Of a stretch of DNA of 64,000 bases, positions 1 to 12,355 are shown in pieces. Position numbers and translations under genes: made by a program. How positions within the stretch are numbered: the stretch's first letter is position 1; the number at the start of each line of letters is the position of its first letter. The notes beneath the pieces were generated by a model. It had not been told where the DNA came from. It saw only the letters and a list, made by a program, of their open reading frames with translations, and ran no database searches. Source of the stretch: Capronia americana (lineage: Eukaryota > Ascomycota > Eurotiomycetes > Chaetothyriales > Herpotrichiellaceae); the NCBI GenBank assembly GCA_016110215.1, contig JADWQD010000015.1:1038642-1102641 (forward strand), written 5' to 3'.

Positions 1-1
1 T

Positions 2-763
2 GACGACGATGACGACGTGGACAAGGAGAGTTCTAACACCAAAACGACGCCTTCGCAAGCAGCTGCTCGTGACGATGATGCGGACAACGAGGACGACGAC
101 TCCACCACCACCACCGACGACGATGATGACGAAGATCAAGGTCCGCGAGCAGGTCGCCGGCAGGGCCCGAGGGAGGCGGAGCAGATAAGGCGTGTGAAAA
201 GATTGAGAAAGGTTATACTTCAAAGGTATGACTACTTGATCAGCGAAGAGTACGCGAAAAAGTTCCTAAGGAGGAACGATTGGGACGTCGAACTCGCGAA
301 TCAGGCTTATGCGAGAAAATATGGTCATTCCCCGAAGCCGGCCCCAAATGAAGACGGCGATGACGATGACGATGAAGATGACGACGACGACACCAACAAC
401 AGTGATAGCGACCAAGGCCAGGGTAGAGGTAAGCAAGGAAGTCCTGCAAAGTGTGGGATGTCTAAGAGTCGAGGAGCCGGTGGCAGAGCCAGCGCCAGCG
501 GAAACAGAGACGACGGTTTAAACCAAGGTGAAGACGACGCTGAAGAAACCACAGCTCCTAGGCCCCCGGAGGAGGGGCGCAAGACCCACAAACGCAAGGA
601 TAAGAAAGGAAAGGGAAAAGCCAAGCCCAACCCCGAGTCGAGGCCGCAACCGAAAGCCACGCAGCAGTCGAAACGACCGGCCCCCGACGAAGATGAGGAC
701 GAGGACCCCGGTGTCCTCCCACCACGAAGGAGCGTCAGGGCGGCCAAAAGGCAGAAGAAATGA
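2..763 (+). CDS. Acidic UBA-like protein, 3' part of gene (5' truncated)
   Basis: The reading frame is already open at the window edge and runs to a TGA at 761-763. The first in-frame start-like codon (position 17) is GTG, so the true start lies outside the window. The protein is very rich in Asp/Glu runs, with Lys/Arg-rich stretches near the C-terminus (ending in a KRQKK-like tail) that look like nuclear localisation signals. Around nucleotides 240-330 there is a short helical segment with the pattern A-K-K-F-L-x-x-N-x-W-D-V-E-x-A, which resembles UBA-like folds of the TAP-C/DCN1 type. That similarity is by eye only. A nuclear, possibly ubiquitin- or chromatin-linked role is inference. The gene converges on the Pol III gene. 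Confidence 0.6.
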   Translation, partial: DDDDDVDKESSNTKTTPSQAAARDDDADNEDDDSTTTTDDDDDEDQGPRAGRRQGPREAEQIRRVKRLRKVILQRYDYLISEEYAKKFLRRNDWDVELANQAYARKYGHSPKPAPNEDGDDDDDEDDDDDTNNSDSDQGQGRGKQGSPAKCGMSKSRGAGGRASASGNRDDGLNQGEDDAEETTAPRPPEEGRKTHKRKDKKGKGKAKPNPESRPQPKATQQSKRPAPDEDEDEDPGVLPPRRSVRAAKRQKK

Positions 764-1317
764 CGCCCGTCCGCACGCACTCCCTGTGCTTTTGTTTATC
801 TAGAACGGGGAGGGTCAAGCGAGACGTGTAGGCGACGGGAGGGGAATCTCATCGTGGCGACTTGCCACGGAATGGATTTATAGGCGGAAGGAAGTATGAT
901 CAAACGTGGCGTCCAAGAAGAGCATAATTAGAAAAAGGAGAGCCACGAGGGCCTAGCTTGGCCATCAAATATGTGTGTTCGTTAGATGGCATCTCACATC
1001 GTATGCATTGAGTTCTGAGTGGTGGACATATCATATTGCACAATGTATGTATCACAAGTCTGGTATCTTAATCTTTTCCATGGTTCGTTCCATAGCATCG
1101 CAATCCGACGAAGGCCTCCTATTAGATAGGATCCCCTAGACCCCATCCCCCGAAGATGATGCAAACAAGTCTGCAAAGCGCAAATCAAAAGCAGGCGCCA
1201 TCGCTGATGCATCCGTGAGAGCCAGCCCCAAGGCGAAGAGTCCTCGCTATGCAGTTTGCAATTCGTACACATCGTCTCTCGTCCGTCAACCCCCTTCTCG
1301 CCACCATCCCTCACGAT
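764..1317. other. Convergent intergenic region, no gene seen
   Basis: This stretch lies between the stop codons of two convergent genes and probably holds both 3' UTRs. Only short, overlapping, low-quality frames are present. Confidence 0.6.
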
Positions 1318-4300
1318 TCAGGCCCTTCTACTCCCATCCGCGGGAAACTCATCGCTCACAATCAAGCGGGTATTCACGTTCATACTCCCCAGCTCGTTAA
1401 GCAGCAACTTGAAAGCATACGGCAACGTCATCCTGACCACATTGCTTCCTGTCTTCCCGGCCTTGGCGCACCGCTGACACCACCTCCCAAACGCCATGAA
1501 GCCACAACTCTCACAGACATCGACGTCGTGTTTGTCGCTTGAGAGCATGAGCCGTTCGCGGAGCAGTTGACTTGCGCCGTACGCAATCAAGCAGTCACGT
1601 TCCATTTCTCCCAAGCGGAGACCGCCGTCGCGGGAACGCCCTTCGGTCGGCTGACGGGTCAGAATCGCGCGGGGACCGCGGCTGCGAGAATGCATCTTGT
1701 CCTGCACCATGTGCTTGAGTTTCTGGTAGTAGATCGGCCCGGTGAAGACATAGGCTGGCAAGGGCTCGCCTGTAATACCGCTGGTGAGGTAATCTTTGCC
1801 GTCGTAGCTGTACCCCGCTTCCAGAAGCGCTTTGGACATGTCGTCAAGCTTAGACCCTCCAAAGGCAGTTCCGTATTCGAATTTCCCTTTCAGGATACCT
1901 GCTTTCCCGGAGACGAGTTCGAGCATTTTGCCCACAGTCATGCGGGAGGGGAAACCGTGCGGGTTCATGATGATGTCTGGAATAATGCCTCTGTCCGAGA
2001 AGGGCATGTCGACCTGTTCGGCGATGATGCCAACCACGCCCTTTTGACCGTGTCTGGAGGAGAACTTGTCACCTACTTCAGGAACTCGAGTCTGACGCGT
2101 CTGGATCTTGATGATCTGATTGCCGCTGCTTTCGGCCTGTGTGACCATGATTTTGTCAATGTAGCTCGGATCCGGAAGGCGGTATTTCTGGGGCTGATTC
2201 TCAAGTCCCATGTCCATCCCATTCTCCGACAGTAAGGAAGAGTTGGCATTCTTGGGAACAGCCTTGTTCACCATGATCTCGCCCGCGCGGACCATTTCGC
2301 CGACGCGCGCAATCCCGTCTGAGTCCATGAGGGTGTGGCCCTTCTCGGGCCCCGTTCCGTCAGGTCGCATTGAGGGAGCCAAGACCTCATCGTGAGTCTC
2401 GTTCGGGTAGCTCTTGAGAGACACGGGGTATTTGCGCAGGACTTGGCAGCGTCCGAACCCGCGGTCGACAGAGGCTTTGTTGAGGACCAGAGCGTCTTCA
2501 ATATCGTAGCCGCTGTAGGACATGACCGCCACAGTGGCATTTTGTCCGGCCGGTAGCTTATCGTACTTGACTAGCTCGATAGTCCTGGTCTTCACAAGAG
2601 GTTTCTGCGGGTAGACCATGAGGTACAAGAGGGTATCGATTCTGAGGAACTGATTGTTGGCAATGAATCCAATGGCTTGCTTACCCATAGCACACTGGTA
2701 GGTGTTACGAGGAGATTGATTGTGGTGGGGATAAGGAATGAGGCCTGCGACTGCACCGAGAATCGTGAAGGGCTCAATCTCCAGATGAGTCGTGGTCGAA
2801 CAGATGTCTGATTCGTACATTGCAATGTGGCTGTCGTTCTCTTCGTTGACATCCAAATACTCGACCAAGCCGCGGGCTAGAAAGTCGTCAAAGTCCATCG
2901 AGCCCTGCCGCAGCGACTTCAAGTATCGTTTAGTCACCTTGGACTTCTTGTCCTCGACAATGATCAGTGGGCGACAAATTCGACCTTCGTCGGTCGCCAC
3001 CTGGATCGTGTTGTGATGATGGTTGATGAAGATGGACACGAACTCGGAGATGCGTCCTGATCGTCGCAATCTTCGGAAAGATGTGAGAAAATGTGAAGGC
3101 ATCCGTGTCGTGGCGAGAGGGGTGCCGTTCAACATCACGACATATGCTCCTGGTGCATAGAGTTCGGATCCACCAACACTGGTTATGTCTTCGGCGCCCA
3201 GCATGAAGATCAGCCGCTTGATCGGTGCTTCTTCGTCGTCGGTCGTGATATGTGTCATCAATGCTAGATTCTTGACCAGACCACACGCTTCTCCTTCGGG
3301 TGTGTCTGCAGGGCAAAGCATCCCAAATGACGATGGCTGTAAGGCTCTAGGGCCACTGACTTTACGGGTCTTCTCGAATTGACTCGATATGCGGGTCATC
3401 ATACCGAGTGAAGCGATGAAGCTCAACCGGCTGAGGAGATGGGTAACTCCAGCACGGTCCATGCGGAATCGCTTCAAGTTCCAATTACCTGTAGCAATTG
3501 CCCTGTTCATTCCTTGAGTAATATGGCCTGATGCCCCAGCCATGATCTTAGCAGGTTCGACAACAGAGGTCTTGTTGGGTTTCCTTAATTGCTTGTCAAT
3601 GGTTGACTTGATGTGGTAATTGTAATTCTTGAATAGATCCTCAAACAGCAACGAAAGTAGTTGCCCTGCGAGTTCCAGACGTTTGTTGCCAACGTAATCT
3701 CTGTCATCAACCAGAGCCGGATTACGCTTCGCCATTAAAACGCGGCGCGCCATATGGGCCACATAGAGAGCCTTGGGTCTGAAGTTGAGATCTTCGACCG
3801 GGACGTGGGCAATGAAGATGGCACTGACGCACTCGATCGCTTCTTGGACAAAGTTCCTGCGAGTTTGTCCAAAGGGCGTGTTCTTTATGGAAATCTTGAG
3901 GCGCGCTCCGATGTAATCGAGAGCTTGCTGCTGAGTATGGATCTGTGCCTTGATTGTCTCCTCGAAATTGATTGCAAAGTCTTCCTGCAGGGTACTATCC
4001 GGACCGGCAACGATAGCCATCATGTCCATGTCGGAAGCAACGCCCATGGCTTTCAGCAAGATGCAAACGGGAATGTCTTCCTTGAGAATGTTGTGTCTCA
4101 TGTATAACAGGTCCTTCTTAAGCGCAATATAACTCTTGGATTTTCTGGCGTGGGTGGAACTGGTGACGGACGCAACGATGGAATCCTTCTTTGGGTCGGC
4201 CTCGACAATGATTCGATTCTTGCTGAGCTGTTCTTGCACCAGAATGACCTTCTCAGTGCCGTTGACAATAAAATAACCGCCAGGATCCAACGGGCACTCA

Positions 4301-5025
4301 TCCATGGCGCACATCTCTGCTTCCGACTTATTGGAGAGCACGCATTTGTTGCTTCGCAGCATAACCGGCAGGCGTCCGATGGGCAAGCCCGTGCTGCGCC
4401 ATGACGAATCTCCCTTTGCGTATCGGACGTCGACCAGGATTGGTGCAGCATATGTAAAATCTCTCAATCGACATTCATTCGGCGTGACAGTTGAGCCTCC
4501 TCTTCGCAGGCTGGAGGCCTCCATCTCATCAACTCTGCAAGGCCGGCCGATGTAGATGTCCTCATATTTGATGTAGAACTTTGGGTCGATGTCACTTGTG
4601 ATGAGGGGCTCGGCATCAATAATTTTTTTCAGCTCAACATCGACAAAGTGATTGAACGAGTCGACGTGTTGCTTGACAAGCCCCTTGACTTTGAGGAACG
4701 CTGGAAGCAGGTTCCACTTGTCACGCGCCGTGTCGATCGGGTCCGTCAAGGACTTGTCATAGTAGAAGGGCTCGAGAGCGGCGCCGAAGCTGTCTGGATG
4801 ATGATATGACCGGCGAGGTTGTCTCTCGGCTTTTGGACCGTCTTTCGTGACAGCCTGGTCGATATCGGCATCGTCTTTGGGAGCTGCCTTACGTACAGCT
4901 GTAGGCTGTCTTAAGTCAGTCAGGATGCGCTCAAGAAGGTAAGAGGGTCAGACCTTTGTGGCGGTCTTCCTTGCTGGCGGTGGTAGCGCACCAGCGGCGC
5001 CGTCCGCCTTCCTCTTCGGCGCCAT
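1318..5025 (-). CDS. rpc2: DNA-directed RNA polymerase III second-largest subunit (RPC2/Ret1)
   Basis: This is the second-largest subunit of RNA polymerase III, which with Rpc1 forms the active centre that transcribes tRNA, 5S and other small RNA genes. I place two exons: 5025-4954 (24 codons, Lys-rich start) and 4905-1318, joined in phase 0 across an intron of about 49 nt. The product is about 1219 residues, close to the family (yeast Ret1 is about 1150). Visible signatures are the hybrid-binding motif GDKFSSRHGQKG (about residue 975), the downstream PHGFPSRMTVGKMLEL segment, and a C-terminal zinc ribbon with two CxxC pairs (CESC and CQRC, about residues 1145-1160). The large exon alone has no in-frame ATG at its 5' edge, so the small first exon is needed. 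Identity is confident; the first splice site is by eye. Confidence 0.95.
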
Positions 5026-7070
5026 GTTGGTCAAGGAAGGAGGGAATGGAACGAGTCGGTGTGCAACAGCCTATCCTGCATGTTGCTCGGAGGCAGGAGA
5101 ATGTGCGTACACAGTGAATGACTCTCAAGCAAGTACAATTCGAGGTTGGTGCGGCACAACTTTTCTGCCAGCCTGCGCAACTGACTAAGCAAGGCTACGG
5201 CGGTGAAGTGAGGGGCACCTGAGTGGGAGGTCTGCCGAGAACTGTGAGGCTTACCTCGGGCCGTATGACTATTGGCTCGACAGTGGAGGTTGGGAATCTC
5301 TGTTCACAAGTGCTCAGTAAGCTCCTACTGGGTACTACGTTGTCCCTGTCACTTCTGAAACACAACACCCGAGCGACCGACACGGACGGAAAGGCCCAGC
5401 GAGGGGCACGATATGGATCTGCCAGTGCTCTTGAATCTCGGGCAGCGACAGTGGGGTTGCGCCGTCAATAGCCTTTTTTCCCTCATGCAGGGGATCATTG
5501 CACAATGGGTAGCGGGTCCAAGGCGTGCTTCTCGTTGAGGCCTCTATTCCCCAATGAGATTGGCTTGTTATCTTTAAAGCTTGCGTCAACCCCTAACGAG
5601 GCTCTAACTGGATTCCCACCAAGCTCACGGCCATGCACCCACAAGTTTGGCCCTTGGGCGTTGCTCCCTATCTGAAAGATGGAAGATACTTGATCCATCA
5701 GGCCATTAACATGTCTAACAGGTACAGGTACAGTATTTTTCGCAGCTGTGGAAATTTGCCATCGAGGTGATGCTCGCTTCGCGGGCACAGTACATGCACG
5801 AGCGCTGCAGATGCAGGGTCAAGTAGGCGACATCATTCTGCATCTTCATCTCAGGCCCCTTGCGCTTCCCGGCAGAAAAACTCTGCACTGTTCTGCCCGC
5901 GCCTAGAGTTCTTGCATCTACTACCTCGTACCTGTATTGATTAGGTGAACCGGGATTCCAAACCAGAGAAGTATTACCGGTATATGCTGGTATTGATGGG
6001 GGCTATAATAGCGGGAGTATGCTCAGAGCCAGGGATTCAACCTGTCTATTCTTAAAGAGTAGACAGTCAACCACATCATACTGTGTATATAATTACACTT
6101 TCGGATTGTCAAATTTACAAAATGTGATAGATTGCATGCACCGATTATCTCGCTGTCTCAGCAAAACCGCGAACCCCGCCACGTCGTGGGGTACAAGGGA
6201 ACTTGTCCAGCCCGTGATCAGAGGCCAGGCTTATTGCGCCATGCCGATCGGGGGCAGTTGCACCTAACCGATATCAGACCCCATGTGCTGTCCATGCAAA
6301 AAGCTTTCTATCACAGCTCCTGATGAATTTACACTGTACAGAAGGCGAGTCCGGCGACAGTGACACCTTTCTTCCTCTGATTCCAAACCTGAGGCAGTCG
6401 AAGAAAAAGGATCCTCGGGATTTGCTCTGAGACGGAATCTTTACTCTTTTGGCCCTGACCGCCATTTCGCCCTGGATAGGCTATGGCTTGTGGGATTGGG
6501 GAACCAAACTCACCAAAGGCGCCTCCGAACCCAAGTCGAGCTTCTCCACACCTTTATCTGACAGTGGCACCCCCGTGCACGCCCAAAGGTAGGGCCAGTT
6601 TGTGAACTGACAGTCAGTGAAGAATTCACCCTATTGGCGCATCCATTTGGTCGCGACGCAATTTTGGAGAGGACAATGAAAGATTCTCGCTACCTGCAGC
6701 TGCTAGCTTTGTCTCCTACTGGTTCTCCAGTGTGAAGCGCCCCGAAACTTGATGGGAGGCGTTTTCCTTTCAGGCTTGGAGTGCTCTCACACTGGATCAT
6801 TTTCGCTCTTGCTACCACCCGAGGGGCAACTGAAGCATGGTGCCAAATGCCCACCTGGGGCACAGGCAACACGGTTTAATCCTCCCCTGCCGTGTGAGGG
6901 ATATGTTCCCACAGGTCGTGCCATAGAGCTATTCCCAAGAACACTATTCCCAGGCCAAGTGGCGGCTAACCTGGTGCCTCGCAAGTCTATCTACATGCTC
7001 TCTTTGAGCCTTCCCATCTGCTGACAGGTTCTGCCACCCGGACCTGCAAACATGCTATACGTACAAGATG
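5026..7070. other. Long upstream region of rpc2 and the PUF gene, no confident gene
   Basis: About 2 kb precede the PUF leader. No convincing coding gene is seen. Positions 5335-5790 are unusual because several reading frames on both strands stay open together (see findings). About 6030-6130 is locally AT-rich. The rest shows only short overlapping frames. Confidence 0.4.
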
Positions 7071-7268
7071 GAACCGACTTCCTGTGATCGCCGATGCAGA
7101 AGTCACCATCACTCAACAACGTCTACAATCCCAACGGCACAGTCGCACTACCACGACAGGCCTCGAACCTCAGGCATCGACGGTGCCCTGGTCTCGACCT
7201 GTTCCGAGCGTGGACGGCTTAGGATTAGCTCAGGGCTAACCAAAAGGAAGGCACCAGTAGTCGCAGAG

Positions 7269-7327
7269 GTAAGTCTCCAGTCGCAGCGCCCGCGCTGGAG
7301 CCGGTTTACCCTAACAACCTCGTCTAG
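7269..7327 (+). other. Probable 5'-leader intron upstream of the PUF gene
   Basis: A 59-nt segment starts GTAAGT, contains CTAAC about 14 nt before its end, and ends in TAG, which is a textbook filamentous-fungal intron. It does not join long conserved reading frames, so it is best read as an intron in a long untranslated leader, or one carrying short upstream ORFs, of the downstream PUF gene. Confidence 0.5.
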
Positions 7328-7481
7328 GCGGATACCCAGTACCCACGCTGGCTTTTGGCGCTTGCCTAAAAACGAGCACCCAAAAAGCCCAGAGTCGAAT
7401 CCAACCTCCACTGCTACTCTGGCACCCTCCAGACTCGATCCCGTTCCTGAGGTGCCTCATCCTACTTCACGTCTACAACGT

Positions 7482-7491
7482 TGTAACAATA
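7482..7491 (+). promoter_or_regulatory. PUF-type recognition element in the PUF leader
   Basis: The ten bases TGTAACAATA fit the published yeast Puf4 (UGUAHMMNUA) and Puf5 (UGUAAYAWUA) consensus. They lie in the presumed transcribed leader of the gene for the Puf4-like protein itself. Occurrence by chance in a leader of this size is possible at the level of a few percent, so autoregulation is only a suggestion. Confidence 0.3.
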
Positions 7492-7722
7492 TTCTTTCCT
7501 TTCTTGCTATCTTGTTGTTGTATCACTGTCATTATAGCATACACATACCGTCGTGCTGCCGCCAGCGCGCACGCAGTGTGGCTGCATCTGTATTTTCTTC
7601 CTCCCTTTCCTCGCTATTCGACCACGCACACGCCGAGTGCCCACGACGTTAATTTGACACGACGAGGTCTTCCGATTGGGACAACGTCTATGAGAGCGCT
7701 GCATTTCGATTTGGCGTTTTCT

Positions 7723-7914
7723 AGGTATGTGTGCATCTGGAAACCTCGAGTCACCTCCAACGCGTGCCCACCTGTCATCTGGCCTGTGCTTCGAGTCCGA
7801 GCATATTCGAGTGCTCCTCGAGGCCACACGTGTACGACGATTGCATGGGCGGTCTCTGCGTGGGCTAGAATAGATGGGACCATTCTTATCCTTGCTAACG
7901 CCTGCACGATGTAG
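7723..7914 (+). other. Probable second 5'-leader intron of the PUF gene
   Basis: The segment starts GTATGT and ends GCTAAC...GATGTAG, giving a branch site and acceptor just 9 nt before the ATG at 7924. Excision would place the spliced leader directly against the PUF start codon. It is inferred from splice signals only. Confidence 0.45.
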
Positions 7915-7923
7915 TCTTCGAAC

Positions 7924-10900
7924 ATGGCATTCTCCAACACTCTAAGTGGCCGCATGGAAGAACTGCGTTTCCCAAACCTACGATCCCCAGACACAGAGAG
8001 TCCGTACAGTTCGAATGGATCCTCTGCGCGAGAACAGAACCCCTTCTTCTCTAACATGCATTCAACCTCGAACGATGCTCGCGCCAGCCTTCAACGTCGC
8101 TTCACGACTGACTCGAGCAAGATGTCTGTGGCCAGACCATTCGGACAACAGTATCCCTCAGTGAACTCGACAGCGGTACGTCACATGTTCCTGTGTAACC
8201 CAGTCAAGATTGTGCTATTGTGTCTTGGAAACAAAAGCCTATTGTGGAGCGTCGCGCTGGCTGTGAAGTGGAAGTGTGTTTCAGATTCCAATATCTGCTG
8301 CCTCCATCACCATTCGGGCTATAAAGTCCCTTTACATAATCAGCCTCCTCCATGTCTTCGCCATATATTCCCCTCGATTGGGATCTCGCGGTAAAGATGG
8401 AGACTGACAGCGGTATCCAACAGGCGAAGAACAAACAGATGTACGAAGACATTCAGAATGCGAAGCGCAAGGCCGAAGAGCAGCTGCGACTTCTGGAGAT
8501 GCAGGAAAGAAGCCTTCAAATGGGTGCCAGTACTCAAGATCTGGACCGGATGTCGACCCGTCTGAATCGCATCAGCCTCAACGGTCCAGTCAGCGAGCCA
8601 ACTACTCCCCCTGAGTACGCTGAGAGTGGCTTCAGCAACCGGTTCTCGCGCTCTAGCCGACTGTCTGCGAACAGCATTATTTCCCCTCCCGGTCTCACCA
8701 AGCGAATGTCTCAATCCAGCTCTCAAGTCACCTCTCCGCCAGCTAATCGCCTATCTGGTAATGGTGTGTTCGGTCAGGCTCAAAAACCATCGGCCAAATC
8801 TGTACCTGGATCTCGAAGAGGCTCTGACGAAGACGAATACTACCCTGAAGATCTGCCCACCACCCGAGCTGCTGCCTCGTAAGTATTCATTTCTTTCGTC
8901 ACTCACTGCTCCATTGTTCTACACCGCCATCAATCCCTTTTCGCATATATATTGTTCCTCTTCCGAGGTCACGGGTCTGAGATTCACTTTCACATCACAC
9001 TCAGCGCAACTTATTGTGATTTGTGTCACGACTCATTTCTCAGTTCAATTGTACATTGCCTCTTTTATTCAACTCGGATGAGACAAACAACTGACTTGTC
9101 GGACTAGTCTGAATCGCTTTTCTATGCCAGTAAATAGCAGTCGCAATCCACGCCTTAGTGTGAATGGAACTGGCGGCAATTCATTTGGCCTGGCAAATAC
9201 GACCAGCTTTCTCTTTGATGAGGAAGACGACAAATTGAACGCCATTGACCTTACCTCTCCCATTGCGAAGGCCTTTGCTCAACTCGAGGGTGACGACACG
9301 TTCCCGACATTGACTAGTGACGGACTCAAGGTAAGAGATCCTTCGCACTCTTATCTTCTTTTAACCTGCTCTAACTCCTCTCTAGCTCTCCGCCAACTCT
9401 GCTGCTCTGGATCTGGCAAACTCCAAGACCCCGGACCTTGACTGGACTCTCGGCTCTCGCTACAGACCAGCTCACCAGAGCATGCCCCATACCGATTCGT
9501 CTATGTACAGACCTGTTCTCAGTAACCTGACCATCAGCAGCCCACCTGTAGATCGACCAGCGGATCTGACGCGTCGCAAGTCTCAGCGACATTCCATGGG
9601 TGTGACGTTTGAAGAATCCTCACCTTTGCCTTCAGCAAATCTGACCGTCTCTCGTCCTACATCTCTTCAGACTTCTTACTCCACCAACGACGTTCCTACT
9701 GTCAAGAAGTCTTTGACCTTGGACACTGCGCCTACACCTCCCAAAACGCAGGCTGAACAGCAGTTCCACAACCACAACGTCAGTCTGGGTCGTATTCCTG
9801 CCAACGCAGTCAACAACCGTCTCTCCCGAGAAGTCGCCAGCGGATCTGTGAAGATCGAGGACAGATCCATGACTTCTCCAGCATCAAGCTTGCATGCCAG
9901 CGCAGCTCCATTCAACACAACTCTGACCAGTACCTCAGACTCGAACAACATGATGGCGCTCGCTAGTCCCACCTCAGCATATGCTCCCCCACCCTTCATG
10001 TACAACATGCAAACTTTCAATGTCAATCAGATGAATCCTCAAACTGCGGTCACTGGGGCTCTCCAATCATATGGCCAGGGACAAGGCATTTATGGCATGA
10101 ACAATGCTTACAATGGTACACCTCAGCGATCCGGCACTGGTGCTCGTCGCAACCATGGTGATGACGCTCGATTCAACAACGTTCCCCTTGAGTCATACCG
10201 TGGCAATCTCTATGAACTCTGCAAAGACCAACATGGCTGTCGCTACCTCCAGCGCAAGCTTGAAGACGGCAATGATGAACACATCCAAGCTATCTTTGTC
10301 GAGACCTGCCCTCACATCATTGAGCTGATGACCGACCCATTTGGCAATTACCTCTGTCAGAAGCTTTTTGAGCACTGCAATGAGGATCAACGCACCACTC
10401 TGATTAACACTGCTGCACCTGCCCTGGCCACCATCGCTCTGAACCAACACGGAACCCGTGCTCTTCAGAAGATGATTGAATTTGTTCACACCCCATCCCA
10501 AGTCGACACTATCATTCAAGCATTGTCTCCACGTGTCGTTGAGCTTGTCCAGGATTTGAACGGCAATCATGTCGTCCAGAAATGCCTTACTCGTCTTGGT
10601 GCTGAACGATCTCAGTTCATCTACGATGCAGTTGGCAATTACTGTGTTATTGTCGGCACCCACCGCCATGGTTGCTGTGTCCTACAGCGCTGCATCGACC
10701 ATGCGCAGGGGTTTCAACGTGCTCAGCTCATTGCTCGAATCACTCACTGTGCCTTCGACTTGGTGCAAGATCCATTCGGCAACTACGTTGTCCAGTACAT
10801 ACTCGATTTGGACGAAGCTGCTTTTACCAAGCCACTCTGCGAGAACTTCTTCGGCCGTGTTGCAGCCCTCTCCAAACAAAAGTTCAGTTCCAACGTCATT

Positions 10901-11416
10901 GAGAAGTGCCTGCGGACAGCAGACATGGATACCAAGAGACTGATGGTCGAGGAGATGTTCATGGGCAACGAGCTCGAGAAGATGCTCCGCGATTCGTTTG
11001 CCAATTATGTCGTACAGACTGCTATGGAATATGTGGACCCTACCACCAAAGGTCGTCTTGTCGACGCCATCCGACCAATTCTCCCTCTGATCAAGCAGAC
11101 GCCCCATGGTCGAAGAATCGCCAGCAAGATTCTTGGCACCGACACCCCGACACGCCCTATTCCGGGTCCGAGCGACAACATTCTGGCCAGCTTTGGTGGT
11201 GGTCGTGCGAACAGCCGTCGCAACGTCCAGATCGTCGGCGGCGGATTCAACGGTCTTCGTACTTCCGATACTTACGACAACAATATTGCCGGCAATGGCA
11301 ATGGCTACGGCATGATGGATCCCACAGTCAACATGTACAACGCGAACAACTATGCCAACGATCTCGGGCAGAACGGCTACGGTGGATTCATGAATGGTGG
11401 CAACAATGTCATCTAA
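7924..11416 (+). CDS. puf4: Pumilio-family (Puf4-like) RNA-binding protein
   Basis: This is a sequence-specific mRNA-binding protein that normally represses or destabilises transcripts carrying UGUA elements in the cytoplasm. I place four exons, 7924-8175, 8424-8878, 9108-9330 and 9386-11416, in consistent phases, giving 986 residues. The N-terminal half is low-complexity Ser/Thr/Asn/Pro sequence with a short charged helix (KNKQMYEDIQNAKRKAEEQ) near residues 85-105. The PUF domain is about residues 580-890 and has eight repeats. Their RNA-facing triplets can be read from segments such as QHGCRYLQ, FGNYLCQ, QHGTRALQ, NGNHVVQ, RHGCCVLQ, FGNYVVQ, FSSNVIE and FANYVVQ. Repeats 6-8 (N-Q, S-E, N-Q) predict the UGU core. 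A Gly/Asn-rich tail follows. Alignment by eye is closest to yeast Puf4. Confidence 0.93.
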
Positions 11417-12355
11417 CGGGCTCAGCTGGCGACACACTTACGATTCACGAAATGATGAATTTTGAAAGATCCCTTTCTGCGTCGCATGCATAGATTTGCA
11501 GCCTGCATCGGCTCATCTTCATTGCTGCCTTTTCACGACTGTATCACACTGCACCTGAAAACAGCACTCGACTTGTTTATGACCCAAAAACCGTCACGGC
11601 CCCCAACATTGTATTATGGTTTCCAAAAGGCTATTCATTGCTCCAGCACCAGTCTGGCAGGAGATCAGAGACTCATCCCTCGAGTTTTGGAAAGAACCTT
11701 AGAGCTCTTGCATGAATGATGGCTTGGTTGAAAATTTTGCGCTTTCTTACCCATTTCCCCACCGGTACATGGCTGGAAAGATTTTGTTTTGTTTTGCAGG
11801 GATTCATGAAAGTTATGTCCACCGGCACCGACGTGGTCATCTTGTACTCGAAACGAGCGGTGACTTGGAATTGGGCAAGAACACGAAGGTGTTACTCGCT
11901 CGATCTAAAACAGCAACGTACGCCTTGTACTGGCCGTGGAGGATTGGTTATGTACTTACTCGAGGTCTCGACTTTTGGCTATGGTCTTCAGCTTGATGAG
12001 GGAGATGCATGGCCTGTACCATAGCAGAGGCTAGAACAGCACAGCATAGCGCAGCTAGACGAAATTGTACCTTACGAAAACCATCCGCTTGACGATCCCC
12101 AGTCTCCGCAATTGACCTTCCTGACTCGAGATTTGAGTTCTCTTGACAGAGAGCGCACAGAGGCGACCATGGTGATTTGAGACTCGTACTGTGCACTCGG
12201 TAGAACCGTAATTGACATGCACGTGACCATGCGGGGAAGACGTGTTGGCGAACGCGCCCGGCAGCACCGCGTCGTGTGCGTCCCACGAACGCATCCAGAG
12301 AACCTTCAAGGAAGAGCATCTCAGCGCCACCTTCCTATCAAAGTGGCTATTCCCA
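11417..12355. other. Intergenic region between the PUF gene and orc5
   Basis: This is probably the PUF 3' UTR followed by the orc5 promoter. Frames on both strands are short and overlap, with no recognisable protein. Confidence 0.5.

Noticed and set aside
325..780. 151-codon minus-strand ORF rich in Ser
   Set aside because: It is the antisense of the Asp-rich low-complexity coding sequence (GAC/GAT read as GTC/ATC and frame-shifted Ser codons).
1567..4451. Long plus-strand and alternative-frame ORFs across the Pol III gene
   Set aside because: They are shadows of a highly conserved 1195-codon exon and show no protein features of their own.
7068..7652. 194-codon plus-strand ORF upstream of the PUF gene
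   Set aside because: It runs through a textbook intron (7269-7327) and is low-complexity His/Ser/Thr/Arg sequence, so it is better explained as a leader.
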